From positions 7,421,536 through 7,485,535 of the forward strand of contig NC_070565.1 of NCBI RefSeq assembly GCF_026914185.1: a DNA stretch of 64,000 nucleotides, given 5' to 3'. A model generated the notes under the pieces. The model saw nothing but the letters and a program-made list of their open reading frames with translations, ran no database searches and was not told the origin of the DNA. Shown in pieces: positions 29,886-40,898 of the stretch. Numbering within the stretch: position 1 is the first letter of the stretch; each line of letters starts with the position of its first letter. The stretch is from Puccinia triticina (taxonomy: Eukaryota > Basidiomycota > Pucciniomycetes > Pucciniales > Pucciniaceae). Made by a program: the position numbers and the translations under genes.

Positions 29886-31093
29886 TTTTGGCTAAAAAGT
29901 GAGATTGTGGTTTGTGGCAGCCTTTTGAGCCAGGCTCCCTCAAAGACATCATCTGGACATCCTGAGGGTCAACATCCATCGGACACTCTGGCTGGAGTGT
30001 CCGCTGGACATCCTGAGAGTCAACATCCATTGGACACTCTGGCTGGAGTGTCCAATGGATGTCAACCCAGTGTGCACTTGATATGAACTGTGTGTGCTCC
30101 TGTCAAGCACACATGCCCCCTGCAGTAGTGGGGAAGGGCTGCCTTCACCAAGACCTCTGATGCTGCAGGTTGGGTGTTTAACACCCAGTGTCGTCGACTG
30201 CTGCGGCACCCGGGCCCAATCACCCCTGGCACCCAATTGCACTGCCCATGCCTCCCTGCTTCTTAGTGCACACGCCGTGGGGCCTGGTGGTTGCTGCAGG
30301 AGTGCGCTGGCCAGCGCACCTGGACAAATATTTTTCCCATCTGAGGATGGTTTGTGATATCCAGCAAATGATTGGGTTACATCCAGCAGATGCTCCAAGA
30401 CCATCCGGTGGATACTCAGCTGGGATACATCTGTATCTGTCATGAAGAGTAGCATCCTGCGGATGTTTCCTGCCCTGCAAGAGCCAGATGTCCAGGGACA
30501 TCTCCAAAAGGGTGTCCCATGGACATCGTCATCTGGCACGACCCGTGGTGTAGGCATACACAGAGCAGGCAATAACTGAAAAAAGTGACCTCCCATTTTC
30601 TTGAAAACTAGACTCTTGCCACACGATACGGGCCAACCAGTCATGTAAGCTGTGAGAAACCAATCACAGTCACATATTACCTGACAGTTGATCAAGTATT
30701 GCTTCTTGCAATCAAAAAAACCCTCACCATCTATTGTGGGATGCTGGTGCAGTGGGATAGTGGTGCCATTGACAAATCCAACACACCCTTTGAACCCTTC
30801 CGCCTTCATCACGTCAGATATCTTCTTTTGCCTAGTTGCGTTGGGCCATACTAGGTATAATCCGGACAAATCATTGATAGCTCGGACCACTTGACGACTG
30901 ACTTTGACAATTACAGTACCGCGGCCCACAGAGAAGTTTCTTGAGAATTGGCCAACCAAGGCCCTGTTGCCATTTGATGCAAGCCTTTCAAGGGTGAGGA
31001 CCAACTGATGCGGTACTGGTAGTTGTTGGCCAGGGCTCTTGCTGTAGAATATGGGGTTCAGATAGACCTGCTCCATGATAAGCAAGACAGGAC

Positions 31094-31282
31094 TGAGGAC
31101 AGCAGGCACAATGTGGGGCGGTGTTTGAGGATCGTGGAAGGATGCATTACATGTCAGACTGGAAAAAAAAGAGAAAAGAAAAGAGAGGAAGGACAAAAGA
31201 GAAGAAGATAAGAAAAGGAAAAACCTACCTGAGGACAGCAGGCACAATGTGGGGCGGTGTTCAAGGATCGTGGAAGGATGAG
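31094..31282 (-). repeat. Duplicated ~50-bp exon-like block around a putative intron
   Basis: 'ctgaggacagcaggcacaat' and the following ~30 bp occur at 31094 and again at 31230. On the minus strand the copy at 31230 ends at a donor (CAG|GTAGGT) and a pyrimidine-rich acceptor (TTTTTTTTCCAG) precedes the other copy, so ~70 bp between them could be spliced out. It may reflect a local tandem duplication in the transposase relic. Confidence 0.5.
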
Positions 31283-31843
31283 AGAGGAGTCCTTCCACAC
31301 CTGCTGCCTCAGATAGCCTACATACAACATGCAACATGATGGTGAAATGTGATAGAAGGGAGTGACATATGAGGAGCAAAAAGAAGAAAACAAAACCTGA
31401 GTATAATACTCAACACTCCAGAAGCCACACAAAACCAGGCTTTGTTTTGTGGACCGTGTTGAGATGGTGTAGCCCGGTAGTTGTTGTATGCTTGTACATA
31501 GATATGCTTCTACCAAGCAGCCCATTACTATAGTCTACCGGCTCCCACTATCTGGCCCTTTTCCTTACTGAATCTAACATATATATCTTCACTGTAAAGC
31601 TCCCGTCCGTGAGCACCGGTAGCCCTTCAGTTTCAGTCCCTGGTGTCCCTCAACAGACCGCTTGCTTGAAGTCCTCCTCCCACATGTCAAACAACAGTGC
31701 CAGGTTATATTCATCATGAGTCTTTCCTGGGGATCATGTATGCAAGTATCAATTGCTGAGCACTACACCAAGAAGATCTGAAATCATCAATTTGTCCTCA
31801 AACAGGAGGTCAACAACAATTGTTTGCCCGGGATCATCAGGAG

Positions 31844-32260
31844 CAACGGTGAAACAGATGCAATACGATGCGATATTGCACATTTATCGGTATCACATTG
31901 TTGGGGCAATGCACCATGTTGCTAATCTGCTGTATTGCATTGCAAAACCAATGCATCACTTGATCGATACAGCGCGTGAGAAAACCTTGCATTGTATTGT
32001 AGAGACGATGCAATGCGATGCGGGCAATATATGCGGAGATATACCAATAAATATTGGTATTGCATCTATTGGCATCGCATCAGTTAAACCGATGCACATC
32101 CAACAAAAAGCCTGTATTGCAACGCTCAAGCGATGCGCTTTGAACAATGCATATCACATCGGCCTTCCAAGACAATGCGATTCAATGCACAGTATCGGGC
32201 GGTATTGTTGATGCAATATGGCCCGATATCAATGCGCGCATTGTATCTGTTTCACCGTTG
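31844..32260. mobile_element. hAT-like MITE rich in ATGCGATGC words
   Basis: Perfect-looking termini CAACGGTGAAACAGATGCAA and, inverted, CAACGGTGAAACAGATACAA; flanks TCAGGAG on both sides (31837-31843 and 32261-32267). 417 bp, non-coding. Inserted in the N-terminal part of the Harbinger transposase relic. Confidence 0.9.
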
Positions 32261-32409
32261 TCAGGAGCCACTATTGTGCCAAGGGAAGGGACTCTTGGAA
32301 TTCCCAATATCAAGTCAAGGAGGTCATTGGTCTCCTGATGGTGGAGGAATACCAAAATCATGAACAGATCACGAATGATCTGTTGGCGCTCACTGTATCT
32401 GTGCATTGA

Positions 32410-33411
32410 GCAGGTGATGGCTTTGCGGGATGTGACAAGAGGGTTAGCAGGGGAGGCCAATACAACGGACGGCAAGGCAAGAGCGTCAGGAGGAGATAGT
32501 GGTACGTATGGGGCTGCTGGTTGTTGAGGGCTTGTACTCCGGCCGCCAATCACCAATGGATGGAGTGAGGTGAAGTGAAGGCTGGAAGGGTTACGGCAAG
32601 GCAATGGGGGTTGATGAGGGCTGTTGCTTGGGCTGCCAAGTCAGAATTGGTATGGGTGTGAGGGTGAGGGGGGTTGTTGAGGCCGCCAATGGTATGAGCA
32701 CCAGTACGTTTCCGTTGCTCAGCCAGCATAAAACCTTGCTGGCAGGGTTTTGCTGGTGAGCTAAAATGAAGCTAAAATTTTAATTGCACAGCATGCGCAT
32801 CTCTACTGATGAGGTGATAAAACATTGCTGGTGAAATTCAATCGTGAACCCCCTATTGTGTTTTCATTTTTTTGATATATATTTATTCTCATTATCCTAT
32901 CATTATCTTATCATCATGATCATTCTATTATCATAGTATATACTTTATTAGTATTAGCATCGTGTCTGGTAGCCTCGCTCAACAGACATACAATTAGCAA
33001 TTCACTACCTAGTTTATCGCATAACTCTAACAGAAAAATCTGGATGTTATGGTTGTTTTGAATGTCTTGAAAGTTTTCTATTACCGTGGAACAATGTGGA
33101 TTGGAGGATATAAAGGTTAGCTTATATTAATAAGAACGGTGTGAATATGAATTATTACTAGAACAACGACGATAGAAAGAGCCAGAGTAAAAAGACCAAA
33201 ACAGAGAAAAATGCAATTTACCATTTATTTTAGGTAGCAGAGTAGTAACTAGCAATATATCCAAGAGGAAGAAAAAAAAAGAGAGAAAGCAAGTGACAGC
33301 TATTATCATATGTAGGCGGTGATCGTCAAGAAGTCTCTCTTATGTGTTCCACCGAGCAAATCGATCAAAAAAAGTAAATAAAAAATTGTTACGAATTGGG
33401 TCAACAACTTT
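32410..33411. other. Harbinger right flank and AT-rich intergenic DNA
   Basis: From 32410 to about 32860 is the 5' leader and a possible degenerate right end of the Harbinger relic ('cgtgaacccccta', compare 'cgtgaaccgggcta' at 46081). It includes nested palindromes of GCTCAGCCAGCA/TGCTGGTGAGC near 32717-32761. The remainder is AT-rich and probably the 3' flank of the SWT1-like gene. No gene seen. Confidence 0.5.
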
Positions 33412-36400
33412 CTAATTGAGAACAACAATGTCAGATGAGTGATCACTACTTTCACTGCCAAGGGATGAGATCGACAATTCATTGATATCATTAGAAATCT
33501 TCGTGACTGGGGAGCTCGAGCCTGAATCTGTCACTAAATCAGTACACTTTTTCCAATTGTTCTTGCAGTCGTCTCCCTGAATTTTGACTACATCTGTGTA
33601 CTTACTTTTACTGTGGCCTGGTCCTTTGATTGTGGAGCGACTCCCATTCGTGCTGTGCGCCTTCTTCGCGGCCTTGATTCCCGATTTTGACCGTGTGTTC
33701 CTGTCTTCACTTTCCTCCAGGCAATCGACTGGATCCCTTACTTTTCCATTCGATGCTACGCCGTTGGACGATTTTCTGACATTCCGATCCACCCCGTTAG
33801 CTCTGGGACGACCGTTGCTTTCTTGTTGTTTGCTAGCATACTTTTCTTTTCGTTGAGAAACCTCTCTTGTTTGACCGGCAGAAGGACTGTTGTTTGAGTC
33901 TGTATCCAACGTCTGGATTCTGAGCTGAGATTCGTAAACGACTTGTAGGTCCAGCAATGCGCTGGTCATGCAGACTAATTTGCTTGAGAGCGGTACTGTG
34001 ACTTGGATATCTCCCGGCAACGTGACCGAGTGACCCGATTGTTGTGTTTCCATCTCGATAGCTAATCGGAATAGTTGCTCTAGCACATAGCAGAGCGGTA
34101 CGCATACTGCGTTATCTAGCAGTTGCCGAATCGTGGCCGAAGTCGATGGGGGTCGATTGTGAAGAATCTCTTCGACATCAGCCATCAAACCGGGGAACGA
34201 TTGTTGTAGCTTTTCAACTTTCACACCAGTTGAATTGGGTCGATTGTCTTTTTCGGAGACTTTCTGCCATATGATCTTGTGCTGGCGGTGATCTAAAGGA
34301 GGAATAACGGCGGTATTTGATTTGAGAAATTCCGAGTTAAGAATCTCCCACGGTCTAGTTAGCCTTTCTAGAATTCCTTGAACCAACTTGATGGCACTCA
34401 GAAATAGCTCCGATCGAAAGTGCCAACTCAATAAGGGAGAACAAAGAAAGGTCTGACTGAGAACATCGATTAATGTTGAGCTGATAAGTATAGACCGAAG
34501 AAATCCCAACCGTTCGTCATCGTCTCCGCTCGCGATCAACAATGAATATGCGGCGCTCAGGAACTGGATCAAAGCTTCGTCGCCATACGAGTGGGTTATC
34601 TTGGGTCCGTGTTTGAATGAGATTTTGTACTGATTCATCAGGAAGCAAGAATCAAGTTGTCCTAACAGCTATTAATGAAAGAAAGTAATTCACGATTTGG
34701 ACGATCAACAAGAGCAAGCTCCATTAGGTCAACGAGGCAAAAAGGTAGTCTACCTCAATCCAGATGAATGCTCGACCGGTGGCGCAACATTTCATCGTCT
34801 GACAATCATTTCCATGAAACGGCCCCGAACATTCCCAGTCGCATCCAGTGACGTTCATGCATCCCTGGCAAATTACTTCACAGCACATCGGACAGTAATG
34901 ATGAATCTGATCTGAGGAGACCTTGAGACCCGTTGAATTAGGACGGTCAGTGTTATGTGTGTAGGGGAAAGTCAGTGGAACGACATACATGAGGAACAGA
35001 TGCAACGATAGACTTGCAGCTCCTGCACGGACGAGCCTTCAGAATTTGAGATTTGAGTCGATCTACCTCTTGATCAGGCCCGACGAGTGGTGGCGGTGGC
35101 AAGGTGAAGATGAACTGTCGATCTGAGTCAGGGGGAACGATGGGTGGGTTGCTTTGATTTGCCGAACCGGAGGGCTGGCTAGTACTTGGTAAAGGCAAGG
35201 TAAAGGTGAACTGGCCATTTTCCGATGAGGGCAGGCCTAAGTTCAAAGTAGGTTGGTTAGAATTAGGTTCTGGAGGGCGTGCCTCGCGTGGATGAGGATG
35301 ATTAATCAGCGAAGGGTTGAGGGGAGCTGGGATGGCTGGATTCTGACGATGATGCTGAGTTTGCCGAATGTAGCTAATTATTCGACGAGGGCTGTGGCAA
35401 AAGTCTGACATGGCCACAGTGCAGATGTCTTCGTTTTGGGCTCGCAGACGTAAAACGTTATCGTTGGATAACAAAGCTATAACTGTGCCCGGATAATGAG
35501 ACTTGGCTTGGAGATGAAGCTTCTGGGCATACAAAAGTATTCTGGTATCCGCATCATTGTTCTTCATCAAAATCAGAGATAAAACATTCCGTCAGCAGGG
35601 TTCATCAAGCAGCTTTTGAGGGCTGACGTAACTTACTCTCTTCACTTCCGCTGTCTCTTCATCAAGTTTTTGGAGCATTACGCTAGGTGAGTCATTCTTA
35701 ACGAGAGCGAGCAACCAATTCGTTGCTTGCCTGGCCAACCAGCTCATCGGTTGTTGTCTACAGCATCTCCCAGCCTCAAATACCTCGACCAGATGTTGGC
35801 GAGTCTTTTGACCATCCAGCTCGCTAATGACAGCCGCCGGAACTAAGAGTCGACAGTTGGGCACGAGAAGAGGAATTAAAGCTCGCAAAAAATGTTGGTA
35901 CGCCAGTAAGATGTTGGTGTCTACTACTATGTCAATCTAGCCAAGCAGATGGGATTCAATTTTTACCAATGATGCCTGAGTACAGATGCAGAAAAGGCGG
36001 CGATTACCTGACGACCATCGTCATCGATTGTTACCGAGTGGTTCTGTCCTGTTTTGCGATTTTAGTTAGTCGGTTGTAGTACTTGAGGGATCAAGTATGA
36101 GAGTTGGCAAATATTGAAATTACTTTTCAATGTTGTTTGGTTAGGTGGTAATTGAGCCATCTTGGCGCTCGATTTGCGCGGTACCCCACGTTTCCCTGAG
36201 GGACCTCGATCGATCGGAGGAGATTCCAAGACGGCAAAACGATTAGCAGACAACAGCGATGCACGTTGGGGTAGAATTGTGGTAGATCTGGAAGAATGTG
36301 GAGTGAAAGGTTGTGAGATCCCAGAGGTTGGTGGTTGGGTACTATTCCATGGATTCCGCCTAAAGGTTGTCTGATGGTTGTTTCCACTACGGTGGATCCC

Positions 36401-37285
36401 ACGCTTCTATGCAAATGCAAGTTGTTGTATCGAAAGATGATAGTTTGGTCAGGAAGTTGGCAGAAGATTGTTATTGGAGCGGAAAAGGAATTCTCGAGAT
36501 GACAAGAAAAGGGGCGGGGGGAGGCGAATTAAGAGCTTGCTAGGACTCCATACCGTCACTTCAGTCCAGCCGTGATGGAATTGGTAAGACTTTCCAGGGA
36601 AGGCTTGTTGATTTCGGTTGAAAGCAAGTCCCTCTGGGTGGGTTTTGATAGGCCTTTCCCAATGAGATGATGTGGAGTGTTGATGGGTGTCTTGGAATGG
36701 CTGGTTTGGGGGTTTGTCCCTGGAGGTATCAGATCGTCGGGGTCTAGAGTTATCAACGGCTGGTAGTTTTTCTTGTGGTCCAGATGGGGTTCGATCTGCG
36801 CGTTCAGGATTTTCCGAACAATAGCTGTCCCATCGTGAAGGAGGATATGAGTGACTGGGGATGAGGATTAGAGAGGGCAGTTTTTTTGAAGACTGACTGT
36901 CGATTTGGTGGTTTCATTTTTTTTTTTTGAAGATCCCGTGAGCCGACGGTGTTGGTAGCAGAAAAGGAGGAGATGAGGATGGGTGTTTGAGATGGACGGG
37001 AGTAATTGAGGGAGTAGAGTAAGCTCTGGGATGAATTGTGATGGGGGTCTATGGATGCGTACTCTTGAGGGGAGGAAAGTGTTGGTGGGAGAGGGAAAGA
37101 CGCTCGAAATCGCGCGCGCAAGCAACAGGATCGGCTGGAGGCTGGCGGGGGTGGTGCTGGTCAAGCTGTTGGGGATGTTTTGGTTGGGGTTGATAGCGGT
37201 CAGAATGGGCCCGGTTGCGTTTGTTTGCCGGTCTTTGATTCCAACGATCGGCGAGATGATGGCTATATTTACGTTTCTGGGTCAT
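33412..37285 (-). CDS. SWT1-like PIN-domain endoribonuclease with cysteine-rich module
   Basis: In-frame exons on the minus strand: 36406-36124, 36048-36008, 35936-35637, 35561-34989, 34921-34754 and 34668-33412 (stop). A further open exon lies at about 36890-36560 and a likely ATG at 37285 ('MTQKRKYSHHLADRW'); the N-terminal splicing is not settled. PIN domain: 'IDIVVDTNILLAYQ', 'VPAAVISELDGQK', 'NNDADTRILLYAQKL' and 'VIALLSNDNVLRLRA' supply the conserved D, E, D, D. Swt1 proteins of this type are nuclear-pore-linked endoribonucleases in mRNP quality control (family knowledge). After a Pro-rich linker comes a Cys cluster ('CRSC', 'YCPMCCEVICQGC', 'CDWEC', 'MKCC') likely to bind zinc, then a helical region and a Ser-rich tail. 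Host gene, no lesions seen. A separate gene for the Cys-rich half is possible, but the exon phases join cleanly. Confidence 0.75.
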
Positions 37286-37504
37286 GACCTGGGAGACGAA
37301 GTTGAACGAAAGATCAGTTATATGGAGTGACTCGAGCGATGGCCGGAATATTTTGGCGAAGAGAAGCTGATCGCGGCCAGCCCCGTCATGAGCATATCGC
37401 CGCCTTGATGTAATCTCACAGAAGTCCTCCTTGATTAAAATGGCGTTGTCGGTTTCAGTACGAACAGCGTTGACTTTGCATCGAAGCGCGCGACCGGGTT
37501 GTAA

Positions 37505-37600
37505 CTAGCCTAACACAATCCCCTCGTTCCAGGGGCCGGGGGACCGGCGCGCCGGGGGCGCCTCGCGAAGCGAGCCTCTGGAAGAGGGGCTTGCAACTTA
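37505..37600 (+). repeat. Left terminal inverted repeat with hairpin
   Basis: After the terminal CTAGCCTAACACAA, the arms CCCCTCGTTCCAGGGG and CCTCTGGAAGAGGGG pair around a GC-rich loop that contains its own hairpin (GCCTCGCGAAGCGAGCC-like). Corresponds to 49735-49827 inverted. Confidence 0.85.
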
Positions 37601-38034
37601 AGTGCCCGTCCTGGGGTGAGAGATTTCCCATTTTCGCTGTATTTTGGGTAATATTCACTTCAACCGTGGATGGCGTCTTCATCTGAGCTCCCCCTCGGAT
37701 GAGATGCACATTTCCGAGCAGGCGGGCATCTTGCCTTCCTGCTGGTATTTTTTTTATTAAACATTCTTTAGAAAAATATCACTTTCCTGAGACTTGAAAG
37801 CTGGAGCTCAGCTCGGAGCAGGAAGGAATGGGAATCCACATGGAGCTGTACTCTAGAAGATACAGCCCATCAGTTTTTTTTTTCAGATCATTGACGGCCG
37901 CAATTCATTCCATAATATTTTGCTGTTACGTATAATTATCATCATGTTATATCGGATTGAGTACTTACTTGAGATTGCAGGACACTGCAAGTCCAGTGAG
38001 CTGCTCCCATTTCCTCAACTGACAAGATTGATCG

Positions 38035-40372
38035 ATGGCTACAATAATTCCACCGTCAGCAGTCCCAACCCCACAAAGGATCCTGTCACAAACAGGTGTC
38101 AACATCTACAAGAAGCTATTCAACAAGAGCAGTGAAAAACTCCGTGAACATGTTTCCAAAACTTTGATCGACTTTTACAGTCAGTTTGCAAAGCAGTTGC
38201 AAGTGGAAGCCGTGCTAAACTTGATAGAAGGCCGCAATACCTTTCTCCTGGCTGGAACCGGCTTTGGGAAGTCTCGAATCCCCAAACTTTACTACAAGAT
38301 GATACCCAGTACAACAAAAGCGGTCGTATTGGTTTTGAACTCATTGGATTCGCTAGGCAACAATCAGGTTCTTGAGAAGCAGCAAGCGGGCTTCTCGGCT
38401 ATCAATCTCACCAAGCTTACGTTCAACGCCAAGACTTCTGAGGAGATTCAGCAAGGGCTATATCAATTCGTTTACCTAAGCCCGGAGATCTTCCTCAATA
38501 ACAAGATGTTTGAAAAGTTATATTTCAGCTCGGAATTTCAGAACCGCCTAGCCTTGGTCGTGGTTGACGAGGCTCATATGATCTACATATGGGGCCTGGT
38601 TGAGAGCTCTACAGCTAAGCATATCACTTCAGCGCACTTTTGCCACGAGGACTCCGGCATATTCCGGCCATCATACGAAAAATTAGGCGCACAACTTCTC
38701 TTTTGCAACGACCAGCCAATATTGTTACTTTTGGCGACTTGCCGGCCTGTTGCGGTTGAGGCCATCAAGAAGAGCCTCAAGCTCACCAACAAAAATCTTA
38801 CTACCTTACATGGTGAATTGACTCGACCAGAGATCTGCATGATCCGAGTCCCAATGGAAAAGTCACTGGCTTCATCTCTAGATGTTATCAAATTGTTCCC
38901 GTCGCACAAGGACGTCACGAATGCCGATATGGTTCCAAGCTTGGTCTACAGTGGCTCCCGAAACAGAACTTTGTCCGTTTTGGAAGCCATTGACCGCGCC
39001 CGTGAGACTCCTGGTGGCGCGTTTATCCCAAACAGCCTTTGTGCTCGAAGATTCCACTCGTGTACTGGAGATGAGGATAAAGTCACAACTGTTGAAGACT
39101 TTTCAAAAGGATTCTATCCGGTCATATCTTGCACAATGGCCCTTGGCCTTGGACAAAATTGGAAACGAGTCCAAATGGTTGCTCACATGGGCCGTGGTGA
39201 TCCAGCCTCCATCTGCCAGATGATAGGCAGGTGCGGGAGGGATGGGAAATCTGGCTTGGCAGTCATGTTTGTGGAAAAAACACGGCGAGGTGGCAAAAAT
39301 CGACTTGATCAATTTGTACGAGATGCTCCTCAAAACGACTTGGATCGGATGGACGCAATGGCGATCACACCCCTCTGCCTCCGGGTAGCATACGCAATGG
39401 ATAACAAGTTAGTTACTGCTTTTGGTGTCCTAGTCTTACGCATACCTAACTGTCAGCTACACCTCCAGATATGGCTATGTTCCACTTTGGGCCGACAATC
39501 CAAATTATATCCAGGAAGTTCAACGTGAACACGTTGCTGGAATGTTAATTTGTCAATGTTCAAATTGTGCGCCTGCGGAGGCCATCCAACTCATGGAACA
39601 CCTCAATTTCGCCAGCCAATCAAACTTCAACAGCATTTTGGATGGAACTTTTACGTCAACTAAAGTCTACAATGTGAAGCACAAGTATCCTCAGAAATCT
39701 TCTTCAATAAAGAAGAGGAAATTCACCGAAGCCGATGAATTTGAAATCTCGCAATTCTCTTCTCGGCTAGTTGGCGAGTTGCATCAGCATTACAACACGG
39801 TGATCACATCAGGTGACAATGTGGATGGATCATACCTTTTTGATGAAGAGGAAAGTAAAGCAATACTTTCTTCCTTGGATTATATCAAATCTGCCAAGGA
39901 TCTCCGGCAAGTTATAGGTGGCAACTGCTTTTTGGGACAATGTGACTGGATCTTTGAGTGGATAACCCGATTCAAAGCTTCAGCACCGGCAGCTGGCGAA
40001 ACACTGTCAAAAATTGGGCCGGCTTCTGAGAAGCGTAGGACCGCTGGGATTACTCAAAAACCTAAAAGTATCAATTCTTATCAGGCCCTTGGCCTCGGAG
40101 CAGCGCCACGGCAACCTACCAAGAAGGCTTTGGCGGCAGAGCAAGCGCGGATACAATCACTTGCAAGAAAAGAGGCAAAGCACCAGATGGAAATTGCGGC
40201 CGAGAGAAGGAGAAATCAAGTGGCACAAATAATGATGGACGCAAAAAATGCACAAAGCGAGATGAATAGTAAGTTTGACTATTTACAACCTATATACAAG
40301 TGGAATTCTGCAAGGCTCATGAGCTTCTACATATTTTCTGAGCCAGATTCACCTGATTCTGAACTTTCTTGA
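38035..40372 (+). CDS. RecQ-like DEAH helicase
   Basis: Two exons, 38035-39407 and 39457-40372, separated by a 49-bp intron (GTTAGT..CAG with CTAAC branch); the join keeps the frame and gives 762 aa. Motif I is 'LLAGTGFGKSRIP', Ia 'VLVLNSLDSLGNNQV', II 'VVVDEAHMIYIWG', then 'FRPSYEKLG', III 'LLLLATCRP', V/VI 'ISCTMALGLGQNWKRVQ' and 'QMIGRCGRDGKSGLAVM'. This order is RecQ-type, but the zinc-binding, RQC and HRDC parts of cellular RecQ are not evident. Instead there is a Cys pair 'CQCSNC' and a Lys/Glu-rich coiled-coil tail. A GTAAGT at about 40269 could start another intron, so the extreme C-terminus is provisional. Convergent with the DUF6589-like gene, 3' ends touching. Expected to unwind or remodel element DNA during transposition (inference). 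Confidence 0.85.
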
Positions 40373-40898
40373 GTATCGCTGGGCCCCAATGCTGAAGATT
40401 TATGATGCTCAGAAAATATGTGCTTCTTGAACTTTTTCAGATCTCCATCATTAATAATTTGGGTTTTCAACTTCTTGATACCAAGTCGGTATACATTATC
40501 TACTATTTCTCCCGCGCTGTTTGGTGTTTATTGAGCCAGAAGGTCTAGGTTGTTCCCAAGAAGAGTGAACATCTCCAGGGATCGAGGAGGGAGATTGTTA
40601 TGGTGTGACTGGTGTATAATTTTGGCCCCGCAGTCATGTTTGAGGGATTGGAACATGCGCTGCAACTAAATAAATCAATGCCAATAGCCCGGTTCACGTT
40701 GGACCATTTTATGCTTGCGGCTAAATTCATGGTTGCTGAATGATAAAATTTTAGCATAAAATTGGATTGCTGAAAGATCAGATTTTAGCATAAAATTTTA
40801 AGGGTCTCTTGAACACACAAGTACAGCATCAACCTCAACTCGCGTACGCACAGAACATTGTCTTCAAAACCCCAACACCACCCACTCAACCTTTTGAC

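Larger units (their letters stand above)
27398..29936 (-). mobile_element. LINE-type retrotransposon copy carrying only ORF1
   Basis: A 14-bp target duplication, CCCTCAAAGACATC (27384-27397 and 29937-29950), flanks it. A poly-A tail is seen as T14 on the + strand (27398-27411). The 5' end is at about 29936, 50 bp before the ORF1 ATG (29885). Only ORF1 and a ~190-bp 3' leader lie between; no reverse transcriptase is present. About 0.96 kb of LTR-like DNA interrupts ORF1. Confidence 0.8.
27235..30550. mobile_element. TA-flanked MITE, itself split by a LINE copy
   Basis: Ends CACCACGGGGCG and, inverted, CACCACGGGTCG, each flanked by TA. Without the LINE it is about 0.78 kb. It is full of GGACATCC/GGATGTCC words and contains strong hairpins, for example CATCACTTGG...CCAAGTGATG (27343-27378) and CATCCATTGGACACTC with its inverse (about 30026-30063). 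Non-coding. The TA flanks suggest a Tc1/mariner-like or related transposase source. Confidence 0.65.
26760..32406 (-). pseudogene. PIF/Harbinger transposase relic (DDE_Tnp_4 type), multiply interrupted
   Basis: Minus-strand pieces in order: an N-terminus 'MHRYSERQQIIRDLFMILV' (from 32406), cut by a MITE at 31844-32260; decayed sequence to about 31600; a core at 31060-30555 with 'NGNRALVGQFSRNFSVGRGT', 'GFVNGTTIPLHQHP' and 'GWPVSCGKSLVFKKM'; then, after the nested block 27235-30550, an exon starting 27210 with 'QYLIVDSAY' and 'VRNEHTIGIL', and 'LHNMLAQFGD' to about 26780. The catalytic residues would be D (here N in VNGTT), D (VDSAY) and E (RNEHT). The first is lost. The nested block lies in an intron: a CTAAC branch-like site and CCACAG acceptor precede 27210. 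Several stops and shifts make it non-functional. A degenerate right terminus may lie near 32840-32856. Confidence 0.75.

Noticed and set aside
37520..37600. GC-rich palindrome that at first looked like rDNA or a CpG-rich promoter
   Set aside because: An inverted counterpart at 49735-49827 with flanking 9-bp repeats shows it is a transposon end.
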